A stretch of DNA of 64,000 nucleotides from Auanema rhodensis (taxonomy: Eukaryota > Nematoda > Chromadorea > Rhabditida > Rhabditidae): positions 6,892,501 through 6,956,500 of the forward strand of contig OZ059900.1 in assembly GCA_964057225.1 (NCBI GenBank), read 5' to 3'. Both the position numbers and the translations under genes were made by a program. Shown in pieces: positions 52,517 through 64,000 of this stretch. The notes beneath the pieces are model-generated. The model worked only from the letters and a program-made list of their open reading frames with translations. It was not told the origin of the DNA and searched no databases. How positions within the stretch are numbered: the first letter of the stretch is position 1; each line of letters opens with the position of its first letter.

Positions 52517-54221
52517 CCTGACCGCACACCAAAATTAATGAGACACAAATGCCGAACGTTCAAAACTCTATAGTTTATGTAAGTAAGCATAAGAAACTAA
52601 TTGAAAATAGGAAAAAGGAGAAGTATGAAATGCTCTGTCAACTAAAGATTATTCATAATTTAGATGAAGAGCATGCTATTTTCAGATAAGCAAAGGGTAG
52701 TTGATTTATATTTCTCTCATTAACAAAATATTTCTTCAAATTTCGATGCAACTCAGGCATAATAGCATGTGTATACTTAGTTTACACGCATGATTTGAAA
52801 GTTGTTGTCATTTTGATTGAAATAATAAAAAAACCTAAAAAGAATTGAAACTGCGAAATCAAAGCAAAAGAAATGTAAACAATTTATAAAATGTGAAATT
52901 TTCTTTTTTTCAATAATATTTCGGCATAAGGCACAAACCCCAAAAATTAGAGATATACCGACAAATGATGGATAGCTGCTTAATAATCATTTTCTTCTTT
53001 TCCTCAAAAAAAATATTTATTTATGCCTTGTTAATAAACAATATGAAATAAAATAATGAATATTCCAATTTATAAATATTTACATCTGTCAATAATTAAT
53101 CTTTGCTTATTTCATTCATTATTTTCAAATATGTTAACAGAATTTAAAGAGAATAGATATTCATAGATTTATGAAAAATGATTATTAATTAATTATCACA
53201 ATATCTATAAGATATTAGAATAATTATATTATCTGGAGAAATAATATGATAACTATAATTTTAGATAACTATTATCTTAAATGAAATATTATATATTTAT
53301 TTCAGTTTTGACTTTTGTTTGAAGAATAAGTCAGTTTTCATAATTTTTTGTGATAAAAGAAGAATGTAACAATATTTTCAATTATATACGATTCATACAG
53401 AAAAAGAACAAAAAAATAGTTTTCGTTTTAAAAATTAAAATAAAATAATTATTGTCATGGGAAGGGCCACTAACTGCTTCACCATAAAGAGTAATCTATG
53501 CATTGTGTTCATGTTCCTCATGATGCGTCGCAAAAGAAAGAAGAAGATGAAGACGACTGAGAGATGGCAAGATGATAGAAAGTACTGAGAAATAGGCTAA
53601 TTGTAAAAGGAAAGGCTTTAAGCCTATATTCTTTCTTTTTTCATTCGAGTGAAAAAATTATGTCATAATGATTTCTTTCAGCAATATATTCTCAATATGT
53701 CTAACCTCTTAGTAGACTATGTATACAACAAGATCTCGTAATTGAAAAATAGCTAAAAGAAAAGTTAGAGGAAGTATATCAAGACTTCAAACGTATAAAT
53801 TGGAATTCCCATACACCATTTGTTCATATCGAAATATTTTTCTGTATTTTCAAGTTTATTGATTCAAACTATAATATTATAGATATGGCATATATGCAGT
53901 GCATATTACACACATATAAATAATATGAAAATGAAAAGATTGCATACATTTCATCATCTCATCCCTTCATATACACTAAAGTTAGACGTGATAGATTTCG
54001 TCAAGTAAACATATCTAGCAAGTCTTATTGTCGTATCACATTTCACTTGGTGGCATAATTTCTTTACATCCTAGCTTGATGCTCCAATTATCGAGATATT
54101 TGACATTCCCCGCCTACCACAACCAATTATCAGCTTATTTTAATTGCTGACGGAGTGTTGTGCTCTAATCCGTGAATTAATATTTTGTTGGTCTACAATC
54201 AGCCACTGTCTACAACCAACC
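52517..54221. other. Intergenic region without recognised features
   Basis: Very AT-rich, with long A and T runs. No coding or RNA signature recognised. Confidence 0.4.
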
Positions 54222-54550
54222 ATGGCTGAATACGAGGATTCCCCATTTATAATCGGTCTAGCTGTATTCTTCCGCGTTTTCAGTAAGTTTTTTTTTAAAA
54301 TTACTTCTTATCATGTACAAAAAGCTGCAAAATGGATCAGTAACAAGATGAAAATCAACAACACGTGATTTCAGAATATGTTGTGACCGTTGGTCTCTCA
54401 CTTGGTTACATCATAGCTATCGCTCACTGTATCTACAGCTGTATCCAAGCTCGAAATCACATTGTTAATCGTGTTGCTCCCATAAATGTTCCTATGGGAA
54501 ACATTCCACAAGTACCACAGGCAACACAAGAATGTCCCGTAGTCTCTTGA
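54222..54550 (+). CDS. Small membrane protein, 78 residues
   Basis: Two exons, 54222-54282 and 54375-54550, are joined by a phase-1 intron (A|AA). The protein starts MAEYEDSP, has a hydrophobic stretch from about residue 9 to 44, broken by R-V-F-K around residue 20, so one long or two short membrane segments, then a 30-residue tail rich in P, N and V (INVPMGNIPQVPQATQE). The start codon has a good context and no upstream in-frame extension was seen. Family unknown. The intron lies at the membrane segment and in phase 1, as in the other small membrane genes of this window. Confidence 0.6.
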
Positions 54551-56268
54551 TTACGAGCTCTCAAATGAGAGTCAACTAATTAAACAAATTCATTCAATAA
54601 CAATGTATAATCAATTATATGTATATTGATGTTTGTAATACTATTTTTTACAAATAAATAATAAAATAATTAGCTATTTCTCAAATATTTCATCAAAAAA
54701 AGCATTATGTAATGTATGAAAGATAAATAAAATAAACAAAGTTGAAAACAAAAAGTATCTAAATTTCTCGAGATTCTCTGATCACGTTCACTCTATTGAA
54801 TGATACATTATAACAAGTTATGTTGTGTTATGTAAAGCATACTGTATTATCTGCTTTCTACCAGCATAAGAGCAAAGGGGATTTTTCTCTAAATGTAATC
54901 TCATATCACCATATTAGATTGTTGGTTCATGGTATTTTGATAGATGCATCATTTTCTACTAAACCTTCATTCCCTCATTTGTATATAAATTTAATATACA
55001 TACATATAAAATATATAATATAATATACGTTTATGTCTGCAACATCAGTTATGCATAATTTGGCTAACTATAAGAATCTATCAACACATAATTTGGATAT
55101 CGAAAAGTTAACTACTTCCTTTTACTTCATCATCTCATGTTCAATGCTTTCTTATTTCAGTAATGTGAGTATATGTTTGTAATTTGAGGACATCTAACAT
55201 CTTTCACTCATTATATCCTTTCTAATTACAATTTCGTATAAACTTTTATTCTCAAACTTATCATTTAAGTTATTTTACAGCAAGAGTGATCAGATTAATT
55301 TTTGGTCTCAAGATTAACCTATACTCTTGAAAATATTGAGAATATTTCCTGCTTTTTGCAACTTATGAAAACTAAGATTTCAATTACTCAACCCTATTAA
55401 AAACTTTCAATATTCTATACATTTTTGAAATCCCTACAATTCTTATTGTTCTGGTTACCCCGTAGTTAAGTCAATGTTCCGCCTATGCTCCGCCCCTTTT
55501 GCCATCAGTCAGTTAACTGCCACGAGATGATCACATCTTTTCTAATTCTGTCAGTATGGTTCCTTTCTCTGTTTTTGATTCTGATTCCCTTATTTGTTTT
55601 TTTTAACTTCCCCGAAACGATGACTTATTCATACAGCATCCTCTTTACAAAACATTTTTTACACTCCAACACTTAGAATCTGTCTTGGTAGGGCAATGTA
55701 ATAAATAATCATTACCATGTACCTATCCAGACAGATTTTTCGTGTTGTTTTTATTTTTGCCAGCTGCTTTACTTAGACAAGCAATTCAGGATATTTTGAA
55801 ACTGTATCGAGAGATAGTATGATTTACTATTCATCTTCGGATATTCATTTTTGGAGGATTCGAATTCTTAATAACCATTTATCAATCGAACATATCTCAC
55901 TTTTTGCATAAATAAAATGTTCTGAACATCTCAGACAGCCAATAATATATCAAATTTTATCGCAAGTGCTAGAGGAAATCATTGAATAAATTTATTTTAT
56001 TTCACCTATTCATTATACATGCCATTCCCAATTTCCTCCTCATCCTTCCGTTTTCCAAATATACGGCTTTTTAGGTCATTCTCCGCTTAGCACTGATATT
56101 CAGTAAGCTATCTCATTGTTTTGTCGAGACAGATCCTCCCAGCGAATTATAACCTGATCATAGAAGTCCAAACCAAACTTTTCATTTTTTTAGCTTAGAC
56201 GATATATCTGAGTTTCGGCATGAGCTGCATTTAGAGCTATCTCAAACCTTTGCTCAGTTAGATCCTCC

Positions 56269-56320
56269 AAGCTATCATGTTTTTTTTCTTTTTTTTTGTA
56301 TGATAGCTTGCAGGAATATT
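56269..56320. repeat. Hairpin: 11-bp inverted repeat with T-rich loop
   Basis: CAAGCTATCAT and its complement ATGATAGCTTG are separated by about 30 bases, nearly all T. A third related copy (AGCTTGGAGGA) lies near 56468. It may be the remains of a small fold-back element. Confidence 0.5.
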
Positions 56321-56739
56321 CTGTTTTAATGAAAAACACATGGAAATCTTCATGTGAGCGCTAATCGGATCTTCTGAGCGACTAATGATGAATGTAATAA
56401 GCTCAATAAGTCTTTCTTTAAGCACTACCTAAGAACGTCTCCAATTAATTGTTGTCTCTAATTAATAGCTTGGAGGAACATTCTTGAAATTTAGTGTATC
56501 TTGTGATCCACAAATCTTTTCATTATAATCATAACTATGGTAATTAACAACATTTACACAACTAAACAGACATATATAAGGTCACAAACCAAATGATATT
56601 CATTCATTTTAAAATTTTCTCTCTCATTCAGCCCATATTTTCGTGTCTTATTCTCTTACGATTACATAAATATACAAAAATCAAATTGTTTTATTTGTAA
56701 CAGAGAGCGATCAGAAAAAGAAAATAGATTAGAAGAGAA

Positions 56740-56772
56740 AGAGAAAGAGAGAGAGAGATAGAGAGAGAGAGA
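56740..56772 (+). repeat. GA microsatellite
   Basis: GAGAGA run with one TA interruption. Confidence 0.8.
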
Positions 56773-57239
56773 ATGAGCAAGACAGACAGAAAAAAAAACA
56801 AAATATCAAAAACATTACAAAGAAAACGCATTCTCATTCACTTTTTGAAGTTTTCTGTCATCCAGCCTATCTTTTTTTTTTTTAAAAACGATATTTTTTC
56901 TTTATCATTTCTACAATCAACAATATTTCGTCATGTAAAGCCAAACGTTAATACCATTCTTGAATTATCTACTTTTATCCTTCACTCTCTTTATATCAAA
57001 TGAATATGAAAGAGCTGAGTCATTTTCAACTTCGCGACGTTTCCAATGCTGCCTTTTGTTTAAATTTCATGTGTGACTGTTTCTCAACTAACTTCTTTTT
57101 TAATTCATATTAGTTTCTTTTTTATCTCAAGAATTTTTCCTATATCATAAAAAGCGCCAAAAGTTCTCTGAAAGCATCCAATCTGTTTCGGTTTTTGCAC
57201 TTTTGAATGCAACAATGCGTTTTCATCTAACTACTACAA

Positions 57240-58400
57240 AATAACGCAATCTTCATCTCTCTCGCTTCTGATTTTTTTTCTTCCTCTTTGGTATATATCC
57301 TTTTCGTTTTTTTTAAATCTCTCACACTCTTATCTGTCACACCTTATTTGCATCTCTCTCTCTCTTTAACTCTCTCTCTCTTCTACTACCCTTTCTTCTT
57401 GTAGTCCGCTTCTCCCTTCGAGTGTCTCTTTTGCTTTCTATTATAAAGTCTTTTTTCTTTTCCTAATAGTTCTCTCTTCTTTTTTCAAATATTTCTCATA
57501 TTCTGAACTCTGTCTTAACGTTTCTGAATATATTCCTTCCTTCAACTCTTTCTCTTTTCTAACCCTCTTTCCCGTTCTAATCATTCTCTTTTTTTTTCTT
57601 TCTCTTTTTCTACTCACCTCTCTCTTCCTTCAACCTTTCTCTATATTTATTGAAATACCTCTTTCTTTTCTTATACATCGCTCTCTCTCTCTTTCTCTCT
57701 CTCTCTCTCACTCTCTCTCTCTCCAACTCTCTATCCAATTCTTCATCCAATTCTCTCTCTATCCCTTGCTTACTCTTTTTTCTCTTCTTATATTCATAAA
57801 AAATTATATATATATATAATTTTTTCTTATACCGTTTTTCACTTCCAATGCCGATTTCCTCTACCCCTCCTCTCTCTCTTTTTGTCTCTTTCTCTTTTTC
57901 GCTCTCTCATTTTTAATGTATTTCTTGCTTTTTTCTGATATATTTTCTCTTGTTATACTTTTTCCTATTTCACTCTGCCTCTTCTTTTTCTATATACTCA
58001 TTCTCATTTTCAATTTTTTTTTCTTCAATTGCCCCATATCCTTTCATGAAATTTCTTTTTTTGAGCTTATATGTATATTTTCTGATCACCCTCCCCTCTT
58101 TTTCATCGCACTTTCTCGTTCTAGTTCTCAAGGATATCGCTCAGAACCTATTTCTATATTTTTAATTTCTTTCCTTTTTTTTCAGAATTTAGTTAACATG
58201 CTTTCTATCTCAAAATCTATCATAATTCATTTTCGTTTTTCCTCTTTCTGTGCTCAGTCTCTCTTTCATATCTTTTAATTTAAAACCTTTTCTAATGAGT
58301 CTCTCTATATATTTTCGCTTTCTTTGATCCTCTGGCTTTTTAACTTTCTTTGTTCTTCTCTCTATTTCTCTAGCTAAACTTATTCACTCCCTCATATGAG
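57240..58400 (+). repeat. CT-rich low-complexity tract
   Basis: Over about 1.1 kb the plus strand is strongly pyrimidine, with repeated CTCTCT and TTTCTTT units, densest at 57350-57760. The hydrophobic frames within it reflect composition. Confidence 0.8.
57798..57825. repeat. 28-bp perfect palindrome
   Basis: A6, TT, alternating AT and T6 form a perfect palindrome centred at 57811/57812, in an otherwise pyrimidine-only tract. Confidence 0.85.
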
Positions 58401-59583
58401 CAATCTTATAACCAAAAATGTATAATTCTCTTATCTAGCTATTATCCCCCAGCATCTTCAGCGCCTGTCTCGACTCTCTTAGCAATACTTCATATCTTCT
58501 AGCATTATCATCTAACCTAATTCTCTCAACAAGCCTGCATTCTTAAAAAATCTATCAAGATGCCCTTTTGCGCCAAATTATCTTTTATTCGTTGTATTTC
58601 CATTTTGCTCACCACATGTATACATGCCAAACTCTCTACCTTCTTCTTCCTCTTGTGCCATGTTTTCTCCGCACGAACACCATCTGCTTAATCTTCTCCT
58701 TTCGTTGTCTTTTTGGGTTTTTGGTATCCATGACATCATATTAACGATTTCTTATAATAAAATTACTATTGGTTTAATACACCACTTTAATACATTTATC
58801 AATTTGCCATTCGATTCTACCTTTTCACATTTTTCTTATTAAGCCGATACTTTTCAGCTTATATATCGAATGTCTAGTCAAAATCCTTCCATTTGTATGT
58901 TATTACCTCGATATTTCTCAACATATTTTCATTCATTAACTCTATAGTCTTTAACTATTATAACAAATACAGATATAGATAACTTTTTCAACTTTGGATA
59001 TTTGCAAAACCAGGACATCTTTTTCAAATATTTAATCGATCATTTTCATATAATAAACACCTAGACAACATTGTTTAATTCAATTGTCATTAACATCTTA
59101 TTTGTTTTGTAAAGCGATCTACTTATGTATTAAATATCTCGATATACCTTAAAAAACCTTCCTTCCACTAATCATGCGAATACTTTCAATTTAATATTTT
59201 CTTAATTATTACACCATCAATATCCAGAATATAGATGTTTTACTATTTCATATAATTATGAACTATCTTTCAACTTTTATAAGTCTAGTCCCCCTCTCTA
59301 CTTCAGAACAATTGGTTTCTACCAGAATATTCGTAATCCTTTTGGCAAAATCGGTTTCTAGGTAAAAAGAGGCTTGTGCCAGCTTATATTGGTTAATACT
59401 TTGCTACTCTTTATATTGATGCTCACTACGTCAGTTGTCTACCGACTACACATTACATTCACATATATTCTTTTCAATTAGTATTCTCTTGATAATTCAT
59501 ATTGAATTCTATAATATGAGCTTTTTTTTCTTTTTTTTCTCTCGTTATATAATGAAATTATCATTCGTTATTATATATTTTAG

Positions 59584-62500
59584 TGTATAATAGCTTCGTT
59601 CAAGAATCGTTAGCAGACAAACTTGAATATAAACCAGTCCAGTTAAAAAAGGAAAACGTGCAATATAATCGGCTTCAGCGTGATATAGAAGTAATCAAAA
59701 AACCTCTAACAGAGGAGGAAATAGCTTCTTCTGATACTTTGGCATTTGCCATACTTCATCAGAGAAGGAAGAAAGAGCAACAAAACCGAAAAGCCATACT
59801 AAATAGTATGAATTCACACCAGGCTTCAATTCAGGACTCTAAAGTTCAATCAGCAACACGTCATACCTCTAGATTATCGGAAGAACGAGAAGAACAACAC
59901 ACGGTATGTTTCAGTTGTAAAATACATAACATCCATTCATAACATGTAGACTGACGTAGTAAATCATCAAACCGACAGCAGCAAGAATGTCAATAAGGAA
60001 AAAAATCTTAACGTTCAACCTGAGGATTGTGCTTTGTCTGATAATAATTCTCAATTTGTAAAAAAAGCTGATATTCCTAAAAATCAAAGAAAAACCTTCC
60101 GTCGTGTAAGTAGAAAAGTTCATTCCTCCCTATTTAATTTGTTTCTTATAGACGTCAAGATATCAAGACTATGATAAAAAAGCTCGAAAGGTATTAACAT
60201 CTATAATGTAATCATGCATTGCATCATTTTTAGAATAATCGTTATATTACCGAAGATTATCATGAAGTTCTCCTTCGCCGTGCAGCACTTGCTTTAAGCT
60301 CTGATCGATCACGATCACCACTAAAGAAATATAACAGCCTGCTCTCCTCAGTATCATCTAGTGATGGAATAGAAGTTAGAATTTGTGAACTTTATTTTCT
60401 ATACGTTATTCTTACAGAGTGTTTATGATTATGTACCTACAAATAGCCCGCAACCAGATGACAGCTTTGTCGCTGATGACACAATGGAAATGGAAGATTC
60501 TTTAAAAGAACTTCAAGTAACTGATACCGAGGTTGAAGAAAATTTATCACACGATAGAAATACTTTTCAACAGGTTGGTGAAACATTTATGCGTATAAAA
60601 TCAATCTTTCTATATTCAGAAACATACTTTGCATAACGTGAGTTCACAAAGAAAAAGGAATAATGCTCTCCAATATCACAAAGAGAAGAATAGGTCATCG
60701 GTTCCTAGCGGGATTAGTGGAAAATCACTAGACAAAGAGCCTTTGGTGCATAGTCTTGCACAGAATCCCAACAACCATAAGGAATTGCTCTCTCAATTTC
60801 GAACACCAGAATATTACTTGGACGATCTTCAACAAGGAGGGTACGATAAGACTATTATATCGTTGTTTATGAAACATGCAAAAGAACTAGATCAAAGAAT
60901 GCGATCCACTTATTATAGAGTGATGAAGCAAGTGCCAAACACCATGCCAGAGAAAGAAACACAACCATTTGTCGACTCTCATGGAAATCAGCAGCTACAA
61001 GAACCAAACGTTTTACCAGTGCAAGAACAAAAGAAAGGAACGCCGCGATCAGTACGTTTGATTACCAATGGAAACCAACAATCGGGAAAATCAAGTTTTA
61101 TGTCGGACCAAGCAAGAAAGAAATCAACAGTTTTTGCTGCGCATAAAAATCCCAAAATAAATGACCCAAAACAAAAATCACAATTAACCTCACAGAATCC
61201 ATTACCTTGGTCAACCTGCCAAACAAAAAATGCAAGAAAATCAAACACTGTTCCAGAGATTAGAAAACTGTCTTCTATGGATCGCGAAACTCTTAAAAAT
61301 CAAGAATTAGAAAATTCAAGTCCCATATCAGAACAAGAAGACGAGTTTTATAGGTATTTGATCACGCATGGCAGCATACAGCCAACAAAATCAAACAGTA
61401 TGGCTATACGAGAAAAACGGTTTCGAGCGGATGTCGCAGTTTCTCAAAGCTCCCAGTCGAATGAATCAAGTACTACGATCGAACAAGAAGAAGAGCTTTT
61501 TATGTATTTAGCAACCCATGCCAGTTCACAGCAAAAAGAAACAAACACTACGCCAAAGCAAGACCAAAAATCAATGAATTTTGCTACTAAAGTGAGCTCA
61601 ACAATAACGGAATCCAACCGTTCGGAAGATCAAAAACACTTAGATTTGCCAATCCTTCGAAGCTCTCACACTGAAAAGCTGAAGGATAGGCCGAACCAAA
61701 ATCCGATTCGTACGAATTTGGTCAGCCACAGAAGCTTGCAATCATTTGGATCAAGTTGTTCACATAAACGAGGAAAAAAAGGAACGGATTCGGCAATTAC
61801 TCGAAGCACTCACTCAAACGTATCAGATGCTATTCAAAAAAAAGAACAGCTTGGGATAATTGTTCCCAAACGCAAAAATTTGCCATCAGCTAAAGCAAGC
61901 AATACAGAAAAGCAAGAACAAAAGAAAATTGGTTTAGATATTCCTCAAAACTGTCATTCAGACTTATCAAAGGATATGCCGACACCAGCGCATGTTTCAA
62001 TGAATTCTAATAACTACACTATGTCACAAAATACAACATTAAACACAGCGCTAAAACTCCATGGACAGAAGATTCTGGAATATTTTAAAAATCAAGTCTT
62101 TGATCCACAAATATCTATCACCAGCAAAACACAAGATCAAGTTATGGAAGGTTCGCCCACTCCCGGAATTCAACACCCTAAAGCAGCAAACAGTACGCCA
62201 CAACAAGAAAGACTATTGAGGGCGGAAGTGACAACACCTGGAAATTTACAAATTCAAAGATCAAACACTGTGTCAGAGGAAGAGCAGAACCAAATAAATT
62301 TTAATACTCTGAAACGTTCCTGCTCAGAAGAAATCAACGCTCTGCAAAAGTCTGAACAACTAGTTAAGAATTTATCCAGTGATGCAATCATACAACCCGG
62401 TTTGATTTCTAGACCAGGACAAGAGCAACATTTGCGAAGTTATTCTCCTCAAGGTATGTTGCAGCATAGAGCATTGGGCTCTATACCTAGCCTTGAGAGA

Positions 62501-64000
62501 CGGGTTCCAATAAATTTTACAACCCCTAGAAGAATACAGCCTACTGGACCAATTTCTATGTTAGGAGAAGAAGAGTTATATATCAACGAATCAAATGAAG
62601 GTATATCGCAACCAAGAGAATACAATGCTGTATCAAGGCTTGAAAGAGAATTTCCAACAAATACGGCACAAAATGCATACTTACAACCAGCAAGAGCAAT
62701 TCCTATGTCAGAACAAGAGCAGGCGCTAATCAACTTATCCGCTCAAGGTGTGCAACCTGGACCAAATACAATGTCAAGACTCGAGAGACAGCGCCTTATG
62801 GAGTTATTAGGATATGCAGCCTTGCAACAAGAGAGATCAAATACCAGATTTGCGCAAGAACAGCTTCTTATAAGGTTGTTATCGCCCGTTGAATCTAATC
62901 AAACAGCAGGCGAAGATCAGGCTCAGTTGAACTTAGCGAACACCACGAACTCTGAACGAGAGAAATCAACATTCAAGCCAGATCAACAACAACAGTTATG
63001 TATGTGTTTGAAACACTTTAAAAACTCAAAACCAGGAGTTTCAAGTTCTTTACCAATGCAAAATGAACAACCTAAAATTGGTTTGGATACATCTAGAGAG
63101 TTACCAGCAGCTGAATTAAACACAAGGTCAGGGCAAGAACACCTTCTAATGAATATGGTTCCAAACAGAGCTCAGCGATCAGATGAACTTAATACAGTAT
63201 CCCAACAGGAAAGACAACTTCAAATAAATTCTGCAAATCCTGAAAACTTACAACCTTTTAGATCACCTTCTATGCTATCACAAGAACAACTGCTTATGCG
63301 AACTTATGGTTATTTACAGCCTACACTATTAAACCCTATACCAAGGCTTGATGGACAATTTCCAATAAACATTGCTACTTCTGGAAGCTTACAACCATAC
63401 AGATCAATTCCAATGCCAGGATATGAAAATTTTCTTCTGAATTCAACAAATAATATGGCACTGGGAGGATCAAACACTCTGTCGCACTCAAACGCCCAAG
63501 GAGAGCTTCGAATGAATTTAGCAAATAACATACAGCAAACCAGATCAATTGCTACGTCAGGACAACAACCTTTTTTTCTGAATTTTCCCACCCATAATAC
63601 TTTGCAACCAGAACCACTAAATGCTGTTTCAAGATTTGAAGAGCAGTTTCGAATAAATATGTCAACCAATACATACTTACAACAATCAAGAGCAATCTCC
63701 ATGTCAGCACAACAGCAGGCGCTAATCAACTTATCCGCTCAAGGTGTGCAACATGGACCAAACACGATACCAATGCTCCAAGGGCAATTTCAAATGAATA
63801 TGGCACACAATGCATACTTACAACCAGCAAGAGCTATTCCTCAGCCAGGACAAGAGCAGGCACTAATCAACTTATCCGCTCAAGGTGTGCAACCTGGATT
63901 AAATACAATGTCAAGACTGGAAACGCAGTTTCAAATGAATATGGCTGCCACTGCATACCTACAACAAGCCAGAGCAATCTCTATGCCAGGACAACATCAG
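59584..64000 (+). CDS. Large disordered repeat protein, incomplete at both ends
   Basis: Exons 59584-59903, 59950-60105, 60152-60190, 60234-60374, 60418-60573 and 60620 to beyond the window end are in frame, giving more than 1,390 residues. The first listed exon starts in phase with one base owed by an upstream exon that I could not place. A tiny exon at 59516 coding for a poly-F start fits by phase but looks like an artefact. Residues from the first exon are charged and helical (YNRLQRDIEVIKKPLTEEEI). A unique segment around 60830-60930 (YYLDDLQQGGYDKTIISLFM) may be a small folded piece. From about 61300 on, the protein is Q, N and S rich and built of 23-24-residue repeats. There is no signal peptide or membrane segment in view. 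I recognise no family. Confidence 0.65.
61300..64000 (+). repeat. Coding repeats of 23-24 residues, merging to 47-residue (141-bp) units
   Basis: The clearest units begin at 63671, 63812 and 63953, exactly 141 bp apart, each starting (A/T)YLQ followed by P or Q, A or S, then RAI. Each 47-residue unit is two related halves, for example YLQPARAIPQPGQEQALINL and VQPGLNTMSRLETQFQMNM. Upstream, from about 62240, half-units such as NLQIQRSNTVSEEEQNQINF, SLQPYRSIPMPGYENFLLNS and TLQPEPLNAVSRFEEQFRIN keep the same spacing in decayed form. A looser version begins near 61360. Confidence 0.8.

Larger units (their letters stand above)
54551..59583. other. Gene-poor, pyrimidine-rich region
   Basis: No convincing gene in 5 kb. 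It contains a GC-box-like stretch (CTCCGCCCC) near 55490 followed by a start codon at 55527 with a signal-peptide-like frame and a possible donor, a hairpin at 56269-56320, a GA repeat at 56740-56772, a CT-rich tract at 57240-58400 and a 28-bp palindrome inside it. The upstream exon(s) of the gene at 59584 should lie somewhere here but were not identified with confidence. Confidence 0.4.

Noticed and set aside
57916-58278. 120-codon hydrophobic frame
   Set aside because: Lies in the CT-rich tract; F, L, S and I composition is expected by chance there.
59284-59370. Acceptor- and donor-like sites around a 55-bp segment upstream of the repeat protein
   Set aside because: In the phase needed to join the exon at 59584 the segment contains a stop codon.
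59516-59543. Tiny poly-F start exon for the repeat protein
   Set aside because: It fits by phase, but the coding bases are a polypyrimidine tract; left as a remark only.
60988-63729. Cysteine-rich minus-strand frames
   Set aside because: Antisense shadows of the Q/N-rich repeat exon; their apparent repetition (MISAC...) mirrors the coding repeats.

Overview
The window is AT-rich eukaryotic DNA, about 70% A+T by eye. Its genes are split by very short introns, mostly 40-50 bp, with T-rich tract plus (T)CAG or TTAG acceptors. Several start codons sit just behind an acceptor-like sequence, and two same-strand genes lie about 100 bp apart as in a nematode operon. The protein set is animal: a DENN/myotubularin protein, tweety, CDK2AP, MFSD10 and a POT peptide transporter. 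A nematode is the best guess; I cannot name the species. I found no rRNA, tRNA or CRISPR.

Left part (1-13.4 kb): two convergent BTB-domain genes (2-2281 plus, cut by the window edge; 4840-9324 minus, with a long acidic tail). Upstream of the second and on the same strand is a CDK2AP/DOC-1 homologue (9427-13271) with an unusually long first intron and a CCAAT/GC-box promoter. 13.4-21 kb: two small single-pass membrane protein genes flank a decayed DNA element. The element has 575-bp inverted arms and a broken Polinton/Maverick-type cysteine protease. 21-31 kb: MFSD10-like transporter, tweety-like channel protein (TTYH) and a secreted glutaredoxin. 32.7-40.1 kb: an SBF/MTMR5-13 gene with about 30 short introns. 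43.3-48.5 kb: an 834-residue PEPT-type peptide transporter. 49.5-54.6 kb: three more single-pass membrane genes with the same intron placement. 54.6-59.5 kb: pyrimidine-rich DNA without a convincing gene. 59.6 kb to the end: a large disordered protein made of 23-24-residue repeats, open at the window end.

The known genes have unrelated jobs: chromatin (CDK2AP, perhaps the BTB protein), phosphoinositide and Rab control (SBF), and transport and membrane function (MFSD10, TTYH, PEPT). The most unusual items are the Polinton-derived element, the scattered set of five small membrane genes sharing a phase-1 intron at the membrane segment, and the repeat protein at the right edge. Exon models were built by eye from reading frame and splice sites. 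Most sum to whole codons; the SBF model was checked only in part.
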